NCBI GenBank assembly: GCA_022706885.1 | Contig: JAKJBR010000009.1 | Span: 1 to 43,829, forward strand | DNA from: DUPQ01 sp022706885 | GTDB lineage: Bacteria > Bacillota > Clostridia > DUPQ01 | Direction of reading: 5' to 3' | Length of the DNA stretch: 43,829 nt | Shown: piece after piece, positions 35,997-43,393 of the stretch | Layout of the letters: each line of letters opens with the position of its first letter | Numbering within the stretch: the first letter of the stretch is position 1 | Program-made: the position numbers and the translations under genes | Notes under the pieces: generated by a model | What the model saw: the letters and a program-made list of their open reading frames with translations, nothing else | Told to the model about the DNA's origin: nothing | Databases searched by the model: none

Positions 35997-36583
35997 TTTT
36001 CGGTCTCCTTTGCATGATATTTCAAAAGATAATCCAAGTTGCGTTTATTGTATTTTGGGGCGATGCTTTTAATAATCTCCCAGTCAAGCTTGCTCAGTTC
36101 ATCCTTGTCGATACGAAGATCATCAAACATCAATTCCTCAAATGCGGATACGGAGCTAACCTGCGGAATGCTGTACAGTTTGTCGCAGAGTGCCTTTTCG
36201 GGAGTGGCAATTATGTATGAATAACCGTCTTCAATCCTTGCTATTGTTGCAAGCGGAAACACCTCAGGCGGAATATCCCTATAGATGAAGGAACCCAATG
36301 GAGTATCATATTGCTTAACTTTATTCTTCCTGAAGGTGGCGCATGTGATATTCGGAACATATTCCGGAATAAGTCCGCTTTGTGACAGAACATAGTCAAA
36401 GGAAATATATGAGGGCCCGTAAATGTACCCGCTGCAAAGGTGAGGTGAAACAGAAGGATTGTCCTCGTACAAACCCCGCATCAGCTTTACAAGCTTTCCG
36501 TTCTTGCAATCACGTTGTATTTTATTATATGCATTGGAATAATTGCTGTACTTTTCCAAAAGCATGTTTGTTGTATAAATCAT
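35993..36583 (-). CDS. abiEi: AbiEi-family antitoxin
   Basis: 196 residues. An N-terminal winged helix (MIYTTNMLLEKYSNYSNAYNKIQRDCKNGKLVKLMRGLYE) is followed by the AbiEi C-terminal region with SYISFDYVLSQSGLIPE and IIATPEKALCDKLYS. It represses its own operon and counters AbiEii (type IV toxin-antitoxin). GGAGGAG lies before the ATG; I rejected an in-frame TTG five codons earlier because that site would fall inside the gene. Confidence 0.87.
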   Translation of the reverse strand: MIYTTNMLLEKYSNYSNAYNKIQRDCKNGKLVKLMRGLYEDNPSVSPHLCSGYIYGPSYISFDYVLSQSGLIPEYVPNITCATFRKNKVKQYDTPLGSFIYRDIPPEVFPLATIARIEDGYSYIIATPEKALCDKLYSIPQVSSVSAFEELMFDDLRIDKDELSKLDWEIIKSIAPKYNKRNLDYLLKYHAKETEK

Positions 36584-36678
36584 ATTCTCCTCCAACAACT
36601 CCCAGTATAGAGTAGTTATTGGAGAAAATCAAGAGTAAAATGAGTATTCTTTCTTTCATAGCAAATTCCGTCTTTATT

Positions 36679-36912
36679 TTAGCCTTTTGTCATTAAATAT
36701 TCCGGATGAGCAACAAGTTCGTCTATTCGTGATGCATTAATGTGGAGTATTCCAAAACCCCTGTTATTTCCGGCAGAAGTAATATATGTAACCAAAACTC
36801 TATAACCATCTGCCAGCTGTATATATTCAATTAGTTGATTTTTAACATAATCATACTGTGGTCTATTTTTATAGCTGTTTTCTGTTAAGAATGAGGATCT
36901 CCCCTTAAACAT
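36679..36912 (-). CDS. Small hypothetical protein
   Basis: 77 residues, starting MFKGRSSFLTENSYKNRPQY and ending HPEYLMTKG. It is mixed alpha/beta in character with no membrane segment and no motif I recognise. It starts 30 bases after the Fic gene on the same strand, so it may be part of that transcript. The ribosome site is poor, and it could be the remnant of a larger gene. Confidence 0.4.
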   Translation of the reverse strand: MFKGRSSFLTENSYKNRPQYDYVKNQLIEYIQLADGYRVLVTYITSAGNNRGFGILHINASRIDELVAHPEYLMTKG

Positions 36913-36942
36913 AGTGAGGTACTAAACATCAAAACTACCGTC

Positions 36943-38046
36943 TCAACCCTTATGGCTCCGGAATCTGTACTTTCCTTTCCCAAGTCCCGTGACCGGTTCA
37001 ATGAACCCTTTCTCCGTCATCTCCCCCAGCAGTGCAGTACTTCTGGTAGGTTTCAGGCCGAGAACTTTCTGAACATCCGATCTGCCAAAGATAGTCTGAA
37101 AGCCAAATGCCTCCAGCAATTTGCAAACATTGGAAGCCGTTTTTGCGGTGAATGAACTTTCAATGTTCACTTTTTCCTTTTCAATGTTCGCTTTTCGGTC
37201 TCCAATGTTCACTTTTTCCGATTCCATAAAAGTGTTACTGATATGCAAAGTCCGGTTATGGAGCGGATGATTCTCGTTTAAAAGAAGATTTCGCAAGAAT
37301 AGCTCCAAAAATTCCGTGGTCTCGTGTATGCCATTTTTCAGATCGTTATAATTTGCCCGAACAAGGGAGTTGCGGAAATACCATGCATTCTCAGCAAAAA
37401 TATCGTTTGTTACATCAAAGCCAAGTGTGCGTAGGTACTTAATAAAGAATACTGCCGTAGTTCTTGTATTGCCTTCTCCAAATACATGAATCTGCCATAG
37501 TCGGGATATAAACAGGGCAAGGTGATGTATAATCTCGTCCATCGTGAGGTTTTTATAGGAGAACTTTTTTTCTTCAGAAAAGTCGTATTCTAAAGTGGCT
37601 CTTAGGTCAGTGGCGCTGCCGTAAAGCACCGTCGCACCGTCAAGCACCCATTCTTTCTTGGTAATGTTATAATCACGAATACGACCTGCATGTGGATGGA
37701 TACCGGCGAACAGCTTTCTGTGTATGGAAATATACTCACTCGGAGTAAAGCTGAAAGCTTTTTCTGAAAGAAGCGCCGCTATTCTCACCGAAACCTTGTC
37801 TGCTTCTTCGGTACAATCTTCCACGTTACGGGCAGGATTCTCCTCATAATAGATCTGCAAGAGTGCATTTGCCTCTTCAAAGGAAATCTCGCCTTTAATA
37901 TTACGAACAGCGGTGTGCACCAAGTATTCCGATGTCTTTAGTCCATCAACAGCCTGAAGACCAATAGCTGTATACCATGCATAGCTTTTATCACGCTTGC
38001 CCGGTTCGGTTTCTTTGATATATTCTTTAAAAGGATCGTTATTCAC
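36943..38046 (-). CDS. Fic-domain protein with winged helix and repeat linker, GTG start
   Basis: 367 residues. The Fic motif HVFGEGNTRTTAVFFIKYL (H-x-F-x-E-G-N-x-R) lies near residue 195, after a long helical N-terminal region and AGRIRDYNITKKEWVLDGATVLYG. The family transfers AMP or another nucleotide to proteins. A 25-residue linker built on EKVNI-type heptads (three 7-residue units) joins it to a C-terminal winged helix (GRSDVQKVLGLKPTRSTALLGEMTEKGFIE). The start is GTG, with GGAGG about 9 bases upstream. A frameshifted nuclease fragment ends 21 bases upstream. The wHTH suggests autoregulation. Confidence 0.87.
   Translation of the reverse strand: MNNDPFKEYIKETEPGKRDKSYAWYTAIGLQAVDGLKTSEYLVHTAVRNIKGEISFEEANALLQIYYEENPARNVEDCTEEADKVSVRIAALLSEKAFSFTPSEYISIHRKLFAGIHPHAGRIRDYNITKKEWVLDGATVLYGSATDLRATLEYDFSEEKKFSYKNLTMDEIIHHLALFISRLWQIHVFGEGNTRTTAVFFIKYLRTLGFDVTNDIFAENAWYFRNSLVRANYNDLKNGIHETTEFLELFLRNLLLNENHPLHNRTLHISNTFMESEKVNIGDRKANIEKEKVNIESSFTAKTASNVCKLLEAFGFQTIFGRSDVQKVLGLKPTRSTALLGEMTEKGFIEPVTGLGKGKYRFRSHKG
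37161..37219 (-). repeat. Three 21-bp repeats in the Fic linker
   Basis: CAATGTTCACTTTTTCC occurs at 37161 and 37203, with a two-mismatch type copy (CAATGTTCGCTTTTCGG) at 37182, giving an exact 21-base period (two DNA turns, seven codons). On the coding strand this gives EKVNI(E/G)-like heptads between the Fic and winged-helix domains. Confidence 0.85.
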
Positions 38047-38066
38047 CGGCTACTACCTCCATTTTT

Positions 38067-38225
38067 TTACTTTTCGCTATCTATAGCTTTTATCCCTTCT
38101 TCTATTTCCTCTATAGTTGGCAGGCTGCTCTTATATTCCTTACCCAAGACCTTCGAATTTCATACTTGCTTATTCCAATGGGTTGTGAAGTGCTTTTGAG
38201 AGAATATTCTGCAGGGATAAAAGCA
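38067..38225 (-). pseudogene. Frameshifted C-terminus of a YhcG/DUF1016-type PDDEXK nuclease
   Basis: One minus frame reads PAEYSLKSTSQPIGISKYEI, and after a shift the next frame reads SKVLGKEYKSSLPTIEEIEE followed by GIKAIDSEK and a stop. Together they match the typical end of YhcG/DUF1016 nuclease proteins (PIGxxxYxL ... LPSxEEIE). The nuclease core is missing. The fragment ends 21 bases before the Fic GTG, so the old gene was probably upstream in the same operon. Confidence 0.6.
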
Positions 38226-38396
38226 TCCCTAACCCGTAACATTGTCTAATTATACCAATTTATGCTACGCTTTGCTATCGTTGATTTTTACATGAAATGG
38301 AAAAATTCAGTTATAGACAATAAACAAACCGCCTCCACATGCGATTCATTGCCTTTTCTACAATCAATTCAATCATTTTTGAAAAATAGCAAAAAT

Positions 38397-38422
38397 CATA
38401 AGTGACATAAGTGTCACTTATG
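38397..38422. promoter_or_regulatory. 11-bp inverted repeat upstream of the second AlbA_2 gene
   Basis: CATAAGTGACA and TGTCACTTATG, perfect arms with a 4-base spacer TAAG, end 5 bases before the GAGGAGAA ribosome site. The octamer CATAAGTG/CACTTATG occurs three times here. The same 11-mer occurs three more times inside the gene (39551-39591). Confidence 0.85.
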
Positions 38423-38441
38423 GAATAGAGGAGAATACAGT

Positions 38442-39788
38442 ATGAATCTTGGAAAAGAATCTGAAACACTTGAATTTAAAAAGACAACAGGCGAAATTAA
38501 AGAGGCAATGGTTTCAATAGCATCCATTCTAAACAAACACGGTGTCGGCACATTATACTTTGGAGTGAAATCAAACGGAGATGTTGTCGGCCAAGATGTG
38601 TCGGAATCATCATTAAGAGATGTATCAAGAGTTGTTTATGAAAGCATTAAGCCGCAGATATATCCTGCGATTGAAGAAGTTGTGATTGATGGCAGGCACT
38701 TGATAAAGGTAGAATTCAGTGGTGAAAATGCGCCATACTCTGCAGGCGGGAGGTATTATCTCAGAACTGCAGACGAAGACCGTGAAGTAACGCCCGAGGA
38801 ACTGAAAGCCTTCTTTAGCGCAAATAAATATCGTGCCAGGTGGGAAAATACAAAATCGGAAGCCACATCTAAACAAATTGACAGAACAACAATAAAAAAC
38901 TTTTGGCAAAAGGCTATAGCTTCAGGAAGATTACCGGATGGTAGATACACCTCGCCGTTAATCCTTAATCGTTTCGGCCTTGTTAAAGACGGTTACTTGA
39001 CAAATGCAGGCGAAGCTCTTTTTGGGAATACGCAGGCTATTACCCTAAAAGTCGCTATATTTGCGACGGATGAAAAACTGACTTTTCTTGATATGAAGCT
39101 TTATGAGGATAATATTTTCAAACTCTTAGATTTTGCAGAGAAATATATCTTGAAAAATATCCGTTGGAGAAATGAGATCACCGGAATTGACAGAGTAGAA
39201 ATACCGGAAATACCTGTGGCGGTTGTACGTGAAGTTTTAGCTAACAGTTTTGCTCATTCGATGTATGGGTCACGAACTCATCATGAAATATGCATTCACC
39301 CCGGCATGATAACAATATATAGCCCCGGAGAGTATGCAAGCGAGCACAAACCTGAAGAGTACATTAAGGGCAATTATCAATCGGAAATAAGGAACCCCAT
39401 TATAGCGAAAATGCTCTTTTTAAATAAATCGATTGAACAATTCGGAAGCGGATTTAAGCGAATCGACAGTCTTTGTAAGGATGCTGATATAAGGTACTCT
39501 TATGAATGCATAAACAATGGTTTCAAATTTATACTCTATAGGCCACAGTTCATAAGTGACATTTCGGATGTCACTTATGATGTCACTTATGATGTTTCAC
39601 TAAATGCCACAGAACAATTAGTTCTTGCCATTCTGAGGCAAAATCCGGAAACCTCAAGAGACGAAATGGCGGACAGGATATCAAAAACTGTAAGGACTGT
39701 TCAGCGCGCCCTGGTATCTTTGACGGAAAAAGGTTATATCAAACGAGTTGGTGCCAAGAAAAATTCAACTTGGAAAGTTTTGAAATAA
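38442..39788 (+). CDS. AlbA_2-type ATP-binding regulator carrying operator-like repeats in its linker
   Basis: 448 residues. N-terminal AlbA_2 domain: TLEFKKTTGEIKEAMVSIASILNKHGVGTLYFGVKSNGDVVGQDVS. Middle HATPase_c_4-like part: VVREVLANSFAHSMYG, IYSPGEYASEH, RNPIIAKMLFLNKSIEQFGSGFKRI. C-terminal winged helix: ILRQNPETSRDEMADRISKTVRTVQRALVSLTEKGYIKRVG. The linker between them reads ISDISDVTYDVTYDVS and is encoded by the same 11-base motif that forms the inverted repeat in front of the gene. GAGGAGAA precedes the ATG. Its domain order matches the protein at 10305-11579, but the two are distant in sequence. The target genes are unknown. Confidence 0.87.
   Translation: MNLGKESETLEFKKTTGEIKEAMVSIASILNKHGVGTLYFGVKSNGDVVGQDVSESSLRDVSRVVYESIKPQIYPAIEEVVIDGRHLIKVEFSGENAPYSAGGRYYLRTADEDREVTPEELKAFFSANKYRARWENTKSEATSKQIDRTTIKNFWQKAIASGRLPDGRYTSPLILNRFGLVKDGYLTNAGEALFGNTQAITLKVAIFATDEKLTFLDMKLYEDNIFKLLDFAEKYILKNIRWRNEITGIDRVEIPEIPVAVVREVLANSFAHSMYGSRTHHEICIHPGMITIYSPGEYASEHKPEEYIKGNYQSEIRNPIIAKMLFLNKSIEQFGSGFKRIDSLCKDADIRYSYECINNGFKFILYRPQFISDISDVTYDVTYDVSLNATEQLVLAILRQNPETSRDEMADRISKTVRTVQRALVSLTEKGYIKRVGAKKNSTWKVLK
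39551..39591 (+). repeat. Three intragenic copies of the 11-bp operator-like motif
   Basis: CATAAGTGACA at 39551-39561, TGTCACTTATG at 39569-39579 and again at 39581-39591, followed by a degenerate TGTTTCACTAA. These are exact copies of the arms of the inverted repeat at 38397-38422. They encode the repeated V-T-Y-D linker residues. Confidence 0.88.
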
Positions 39789-39795
39789 TATTTAA

Positions 39796-40032
39796 AAAGT
39801 TGAAGCAATTCCACAAATTGTCGGCGTTATAATCGAGCACCGTCATGACCTTGAACTCTCTCAACAGGAGCTCGCAGATATGTGCGGCCTTCCACATTCT
39901 TCTGTTGCCAGGATTGAATCCGGAAAAAGCACTCCGAATCTCAGAACACTTTTGAAAATTTTTAGGGAGCTTGATCTAAATTTGATTGCAAAGCCCGCAG
40001 CAAGTTCTTCTCATAGGGAGGAGACTCTGTAA
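39796..40032 (+). pseudogene. XRE-type helix-turn-helix fragment without a start codon
   Basis: An open frame of 78 codons runs from a TAA stop to TAA at 40030. It reads IVGVIIEHRHDLELSQQELA then DMCGLPHSSVARIESGKSTP and NLRTLLKIFRELDLNLIAKP, a good Cro/C1 (HipB/HigA-like) helix-turn-helix. No ATG, GTG or TTG with a ribosome site lies before the HTH; the first ATG falls inside it. The N-terminus appears lost. A non-standard start is possible but less likely. Confidence 0.5.
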
Positions 40033-40308
40033 TAATATTGCCGATTTATTTTTTACTCAAAACGTCGAATTTGATACTTATAATTATGTAGCAAGCACAG
40101 CCGTTGAGTACTCAGCGTTGTAAGAGCAAGCACAATAAGTGTACGGACACTTACTAAAAAATCGACTTTTCAGTCAATTTTTCCGCTTGCAAATCCTGCA
40201 GATTTCGGCTTGTTAGGGAGACCCTAAGACCCATTTGTGCATAAAAAAAGTGATTAGGCTTTGCTCTTGTTCACTCTTGTTTCTATATAATATATTCAAT
40301 TCAGTTAA
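40033..40308. other. Non-coding gap of 276 bases with small inverted repeats
   Basis: Contains ATAAGTG-TACGGA-CACTTA (40135-40153), resembling the AlbA_2 operator half-sites, and TTAGGG-AGA-CCCTAA near 40215. No gene with start and ribosome site is seen. The look of the region suggests a scar from loss of mobile or accessory DNA, but no element end could be defined. Confidence 0.4.
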
Positions 40309-41187
40309 TCAGAACTCATCAAAAATAGTGATTTGTTTTGGAGTCTTCTTGTCTTCAAATAAATTTAGATAGTTGAAGATAAGGTCATTGTCATGAACTA
40401 TATCATTTGCCTCGCAAAAATCATGAAATATATTCATAAGTCTTTTGTTATTCCGACTATCCACAATATAACTGCTACCATATTTTCGCATATATACTTC
40501 TTTTAACTGCGGGAACTTTTTGTCCAATTCAGAATAAAAGTATTCTCTGTTTCCTTCTCGAAGTGTAAGTCCCATTCCAAAACAGATTACTCCGAACACC
40601 TTTGCTTCTTTGCAATAATTCAAAATACCGATTATGTTTTCTTCCGTATCGTTGATAAACGGTAATATAGGTGTCATCCAAACCACTGTAGGTATCCCGG
40701 AATCTCGCAGTATTTTTAATGTTTCAAATCTTTCCTTGGTGGTCGAAACATTTGGCTCAATTTTTCTGCACAGGCTCTCATCATAAGTGGTCAAAGTCAT
40801 TTGAATGATGCATTTTGATTTGGTATTTATCTCCTGAAATAAATCCAAATCTCTTAAAACATGAGAGGACTTTGTTATAAGGCTTACTCCGAAACCATAC
40901 TTATTTATTACTTCGAGAGCCTGTCTTGTATAGTTTAATTCAAGTTCTTCCGGAATGTACGGATCAGTCATTGAACCTAAACCTATCATGCATTTTTTCC
41001 GTTTTCGTTTTAAACGATCTTCCAAAAGACAAATGGCATTTTCCTTTACTTCCACATCTTCAAATCTATGATTCATCTGATAACATTTGCTTCTTGAATC
41101 ACAATAAATACATCCGTGAGTACAGCCCCGGAATAAATTCATACCGTTCTTTGAAGATAATATCCCCTTTACATTTACAAAATGCAC
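40309..41187 (-). CDS. SPL-type radical SAM protein, GTG start
   Basis: 292 residues. The motif CTHGCIYC (Cys22, Cys26, Cys29) and following DSRSKC, together with LGSMTDPYIPEE, LEVINKYGFGVSLITKS and MTLTTYDESLCRKIEPN, match COG1533 (SplB-like) radical SAM proteins. Only some members repair spore photoproduct; most are uncharacterised. The start is GTG with AGGA 7 bases upstream, 11 bases after the ClbS/DfsB-like gene, so it is in that operon. Pairing with a DNA-damage-protection protein would fit a DNA-related role. Confidence 0.8.
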   Translation of the reverse strand: MHFVNVKGILSSKNGMNLFRGCTHGCIYCDSRSKCYQMNHRFEDVEVKENAICLLEDRLKRKRKKCMIGLGSMTDPYIPEELELNYTRQALEVINKYGFGVSLITKSSHVLRDLDLFQEINTKSKCIIQMTLTTYDESLCRKIEPNVSTTKERFETLKILRDSGIPTVVWMTPILPFINDTEENIIGILNYCKEAKVFGVICFGMGLTLREGNREYFYSELDKKFPQLKEVYMRKYGSSYIVDSRNNKRLMNIFHDFCEANDIVHDNDLIFNYLNLFEDKKTPKQITIFDEF

Positions 41188-41198
41188 TTTACTATCCT

Positions 41199-41741
41199 TT
41201 ATTCATTTTTACAATTCTTTTGATGAGCTTTCAGTTTTTTTATCGCCCAATCATAGTGACTTGCCGTTGCACTTGCAAAATATGAGCCAAGCGTACTTCC
41301 GCCTACCCAAGGGAAAATATCTTTGGTAAACAGTTCTTTATCTGAAAAAGTTTCTGCAAGCTCCATGACTTCTTCATGTGACTTCCTATACATTTTATCG
41401 GCGTCTTCTAATATTGTATTTTGATGTTTCTTCCAAAACTCGACATTCATATCTCCATAGGTTTTCCAGTTGTACGGTGGCGGAAGAAACGGTTTATCTT
41501 CGCCCTTCATATTTGATGAAACCCAGTTTAATACAAGCTGATGCCATTCATAAAGATGTATGAGAATATCTTGCAAGTTCTTATCTCTCCTCCAGTGTGC
41601 CTCCTTTTTCTTCACATCCGCTGAAAAATCAAAAGCTGTGCTTAATTCCTTTTCGGTCATTGATTCAATAAGTTCATTTAGTTTTTTATAATTAGTTTGA
41701 GCTGCACCAATTAAATCAGTTTTAGATGTTGCTCGTCCCAT
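41199..41741 (-). CDS. ClbS/DfsB-family four-helix bundle protein
   Basis: 180 residues. The N-terminus MGRATSKTDLIGAAQTNYKKLNELIESM and the HLYEWHQLVLNWV and PFLPPPYNWKTYGDMNVEFWKK blocks are characteristic of ClbS/DfsB (DUF1706) proteins. ClbS protects colibactin producers by hydrolysing the genotoxin; most homologues have unknown roles. AGGAGG precedes the ATG. An inverted repeat in its promoter also occurs before the WYL regulator gene upstream, suggesting common control. Confidence 0.87.
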   Translation of the reverse strand: MGRATSKTDLIGAAQTNYKKLNELIESMTEKELSTAFDFSADVKKKEAHWRRDKNLQDILIHLYEWHQLVLNWVSSNMKGEDKPFLPPPYNWKTYGDMNVEFWKKHQNTILEDADKMYRKSHEEVMELAETFSDKELFTKDIFPWVGGSTLGSYFASATASHYDWAIKKLKAHQKNCKNE

Positions 41742-41788
41742 AACAATCCTCCTTTAATAATCTTGACTCATCCTAAGTATACGCTGCC

Positions 41789-41814
41789 ATATATGACACC
41801 TGCCTGTCATATAT
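41789..41814. promoter_or_regulatory. Operator-like inverted repeat before the ClbS/DfsB gene
   Basis: ATATATGACA and TGTCATATAT (10-base perfect arms) with spacer CCTGCC. The core ATATGAC-N8-GTCATAT is identical in arms and spacing to the repeat before the WYL regulator gene (42769-42790). Confidence 0.75.
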
Positions 41815-41827
41815 AGAAAAAGACACG

Positions 41828-42733
41828 CTAATTATCATTAAAATAATTGTCCGTCATCTTCTGCAAAATCTCGTGTATTGTATTTTTTAATTCGGGCGGA
41901 CTAAGTACAATTGCAGATGAGCCAAAAGAAAGTATGTAGCCGTAAAGCCAAGAATCTTCAATATAATTCATTCTGACGGTAAAGCTGCCATCGTCATTTT
42001 GAATTACATCTTTATCGGCAAATTCATCCATTACCCTGTACTCCATATCATGACTTACTTTCATAACGACTTCAGTTGCAGGGTATGAAGTTTGATATTC
42101 GTCTTTGTTTAATAAGTCCAAGACTCTCGGTTCAAACTGTTCTTCCAATATTTTCACCTTCCGCATCCGACTAAAGCGAAATACTCGCAGCTCGTTTTTA
42201 CTTAAACAATATGCTTTAAGATACCAGTGTCTTTCTTTAAACCAAAGTTTGTATGGCTCTACAATTCTCTTGCTTCGCTTATTAAGTGATGATAGATATT
42301 CAAAGGACAAAAGTTTTTTTGAAAGAATAGCTTGTTTTGATTTCTCAAATTGCTCTGTAATTAAATTGCCCCAAGCGGCAAGGTCGATTTCATAATAAGA
42401 CTGAATATTATTCCCCAAAAAGGAAGATAATTTGCTAAGCGTTTCATCTACCGATGACTTATCAAGAGCATTCAAGCTTTGTAATGCAGACAAAATATCG
42501 TTTTTTTCTTCTTCAGACAGCACCGTCCTGTCAAGAACATAGCCGGGCAAAAGAGAAATCCCGCCATTTTTGCCTTTACTCATGTATATGGGAATTCCTC
42601 CGGCGGAAATATCTTCAACATCACGATAAATAGTTCTTGTGGATACTTCAAAATGCTCCGCTAATTCTTTTGCTGTAACTCTCTCTTTATTGAGAAGTAT
42701 ATATATGATTTCAAAAAGTCTGTTCACCTTCAT
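41828..42733 (-). CDS. YafY-type HTH/WYL transcriptional regulator
   Basis: 301 residues. A DeoR-like winged helix (RLFEIIYILLNKERVTAKELAEHFEVSTRTIYRDVEDISAGGIPI) is followed by a WYL domain (LSFEYLSSLNKRSKRIVEPYKLWFKERHWYLKAYCLSKNELRVFRFSRM) and the WCX extension. WYL domains sense nucleic acids or nucleotides in several phage-defence and DNA-damage regulators. I chose the ATG at MKVNRL because GAGGTGA is 8 bases upstream; the earlier ATG (MNDS) is too close to it. It lies 86 bases upstream of the ClbS/DfsB gene on the same strand and shares an operator-like repeat with it. Confidence 0.88.
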   Translation of the reverse strand: MKVNRLFEIIYILLNKERVTAKELAEHFEVSTRTIYRDVEDISAGGIPIYMSKGKNGGISLLPGYVLDRTVLSEEEKNDILSALQSLNALDKSSVDETLSKLSSFLGNNIQSYYEIDLAAWGNLITEQFEKSKQAILSKKLLSFEYLSSLNKRSKRIVEPYKLWFKERHWYLKAYCLSKNELRVFRFSRMRKVKILEEQFEPRVLDLLNKDEYQTSYPATEVVMKVSHDMEYRVMDEFADKDVIQNDDGSFTVRMNYIEDSWLYGYILSFGSSAIVLSPPELKNTIHEILQKMTDNYFNDN

Positions 42734-42768
42734 TGAGTCATTCACCTCGATTAATATTATAACATATA

Positions 42769-42790
42769 ATATGACAATACTGCGTCATAT
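42769..42790. promoter_or_regulatory. Operator-like inverted repeat before the WYL regulator gene
   Basis: ATATGAC, 8 bases (AATACTGC), GTCATAT. Matches the core of the repeat before the ClbS/DfsB gene, consistent with autoregulation plus control of that gene. Confidence 0.72.
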
Positions 42791-42851
42791 TAAAGGAGCA
42801 CCTTTTTTTAGGTGCTCTCACAGTAATATTCATTTTCGCTTGCGTTTTGAG

Positions 42852-42989
42852 TCAAAATAAGTCGCTGTGTGTTCCCCCCTTTGCAAGCGTTTTTATAACC
42901 TCGCTTATTAGTTTCATGTCATATCCGCGCCTTCTAACCCGATTCAGGTCTTTCTGAAAACGCTTTGTCGGCTTAACTTCATACTTCAT
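42852..42989 (-). pseudogene. YafQ toxin with internal deletion
   Basis: 45 codons reading MKYEVKPTKRFQKDLNRVRR, then RGYDMKLISEVIKTLAKGGT, then HSDLF. The first 37 residues are the normal YafQ N-terminal helices and the last residues (GTHSDLF) are the normal YafQ C-terminus; about 45 residues between them are missing. The lost segment holds the middle catalytic His/Asp residues, so the product should be inactive. Both ends are in frame, and the ATG overlaps the RelB stop (ATGA), as in an intact module. Confidence 0.75.
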
Positions 42990-43261
42990 TCAAGTAATTC
43001 CTTCATCATCTCATCAACATCAATATATCCTTTATGCTTCTCCGGTGATTTTCTCATTTCTTCTACCTCTGCCAAGGCCTCAAGAGTCTCCGCATTCGGA
43101 ACCGGTTCCCCAATTCGGAACGGAATAGCCTGCTCTTTAACGGCTTGCCTGAGGAAAATGTTTACCGCTGTTGTCATATCCAAGCCCAAATCGTAAAAAA
43201 GCTGCTGCGACTGCTTTTTCAATTCTTCTTCTATTTTAATGTTCGTACTTTTAAGTGCCAT
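42986..43261 (-). CDS. RelB/DinJ-family antitoxin of a broken YafQ module
   Basis: 91 residues. The ribbon-helix-helix (NIKIEEELKKQSQQLFYDLGLDMTTAVNIFLRQAVKEQAIPF) and acidic C-terminus (EALAEVEEMRKSPEKHKGYIDVDEMMKELLE) are typical DinJ/RelB. AAAGGGGTGA precedes the ATG. The promoter has a good inverted repeat over its -35 region, so repression may still occur. The toxin that follows has an internal deletion, so only the antitoxin is likely functional. Confidence 0.88.
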   Translation of the reverse strand: MALKSTNIKIEEELKKQSQQLFYDLGLDMTTAVNIFLRQAVKEQAIPFRIGEPVPNAETLEALAEVEEMRKSPEKHKGYIDVDEMMKELLE

Positions 43262-43284
43262 GCAATCACCCCTTTCCTCGCTTT

Positions 43285-43322
43285 ATTATACTTATATTAT
43301 GTGTCTGTTATCAACATAACAG
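43285..43322 (-). promoter_or_regulatory. Promoter and operator of the second RelB gene
   Basis: On the minus strand TTGATA, 18 bases, TATAAT (43285-43314). The inverted repeat CTGTTAT-CAAC-ATAACAG (43305-43322) overlaps the -35 box; this is the expected place for a RelB-type antitoxin to bind. Confidence 0.65.
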
Positions 43323-43393
43323 GCACGATTTTCTCTGCATTGTCTCACTCATATTAAGAAACATAATTTTTAAAAAACCTCTTGTATTCCGGC

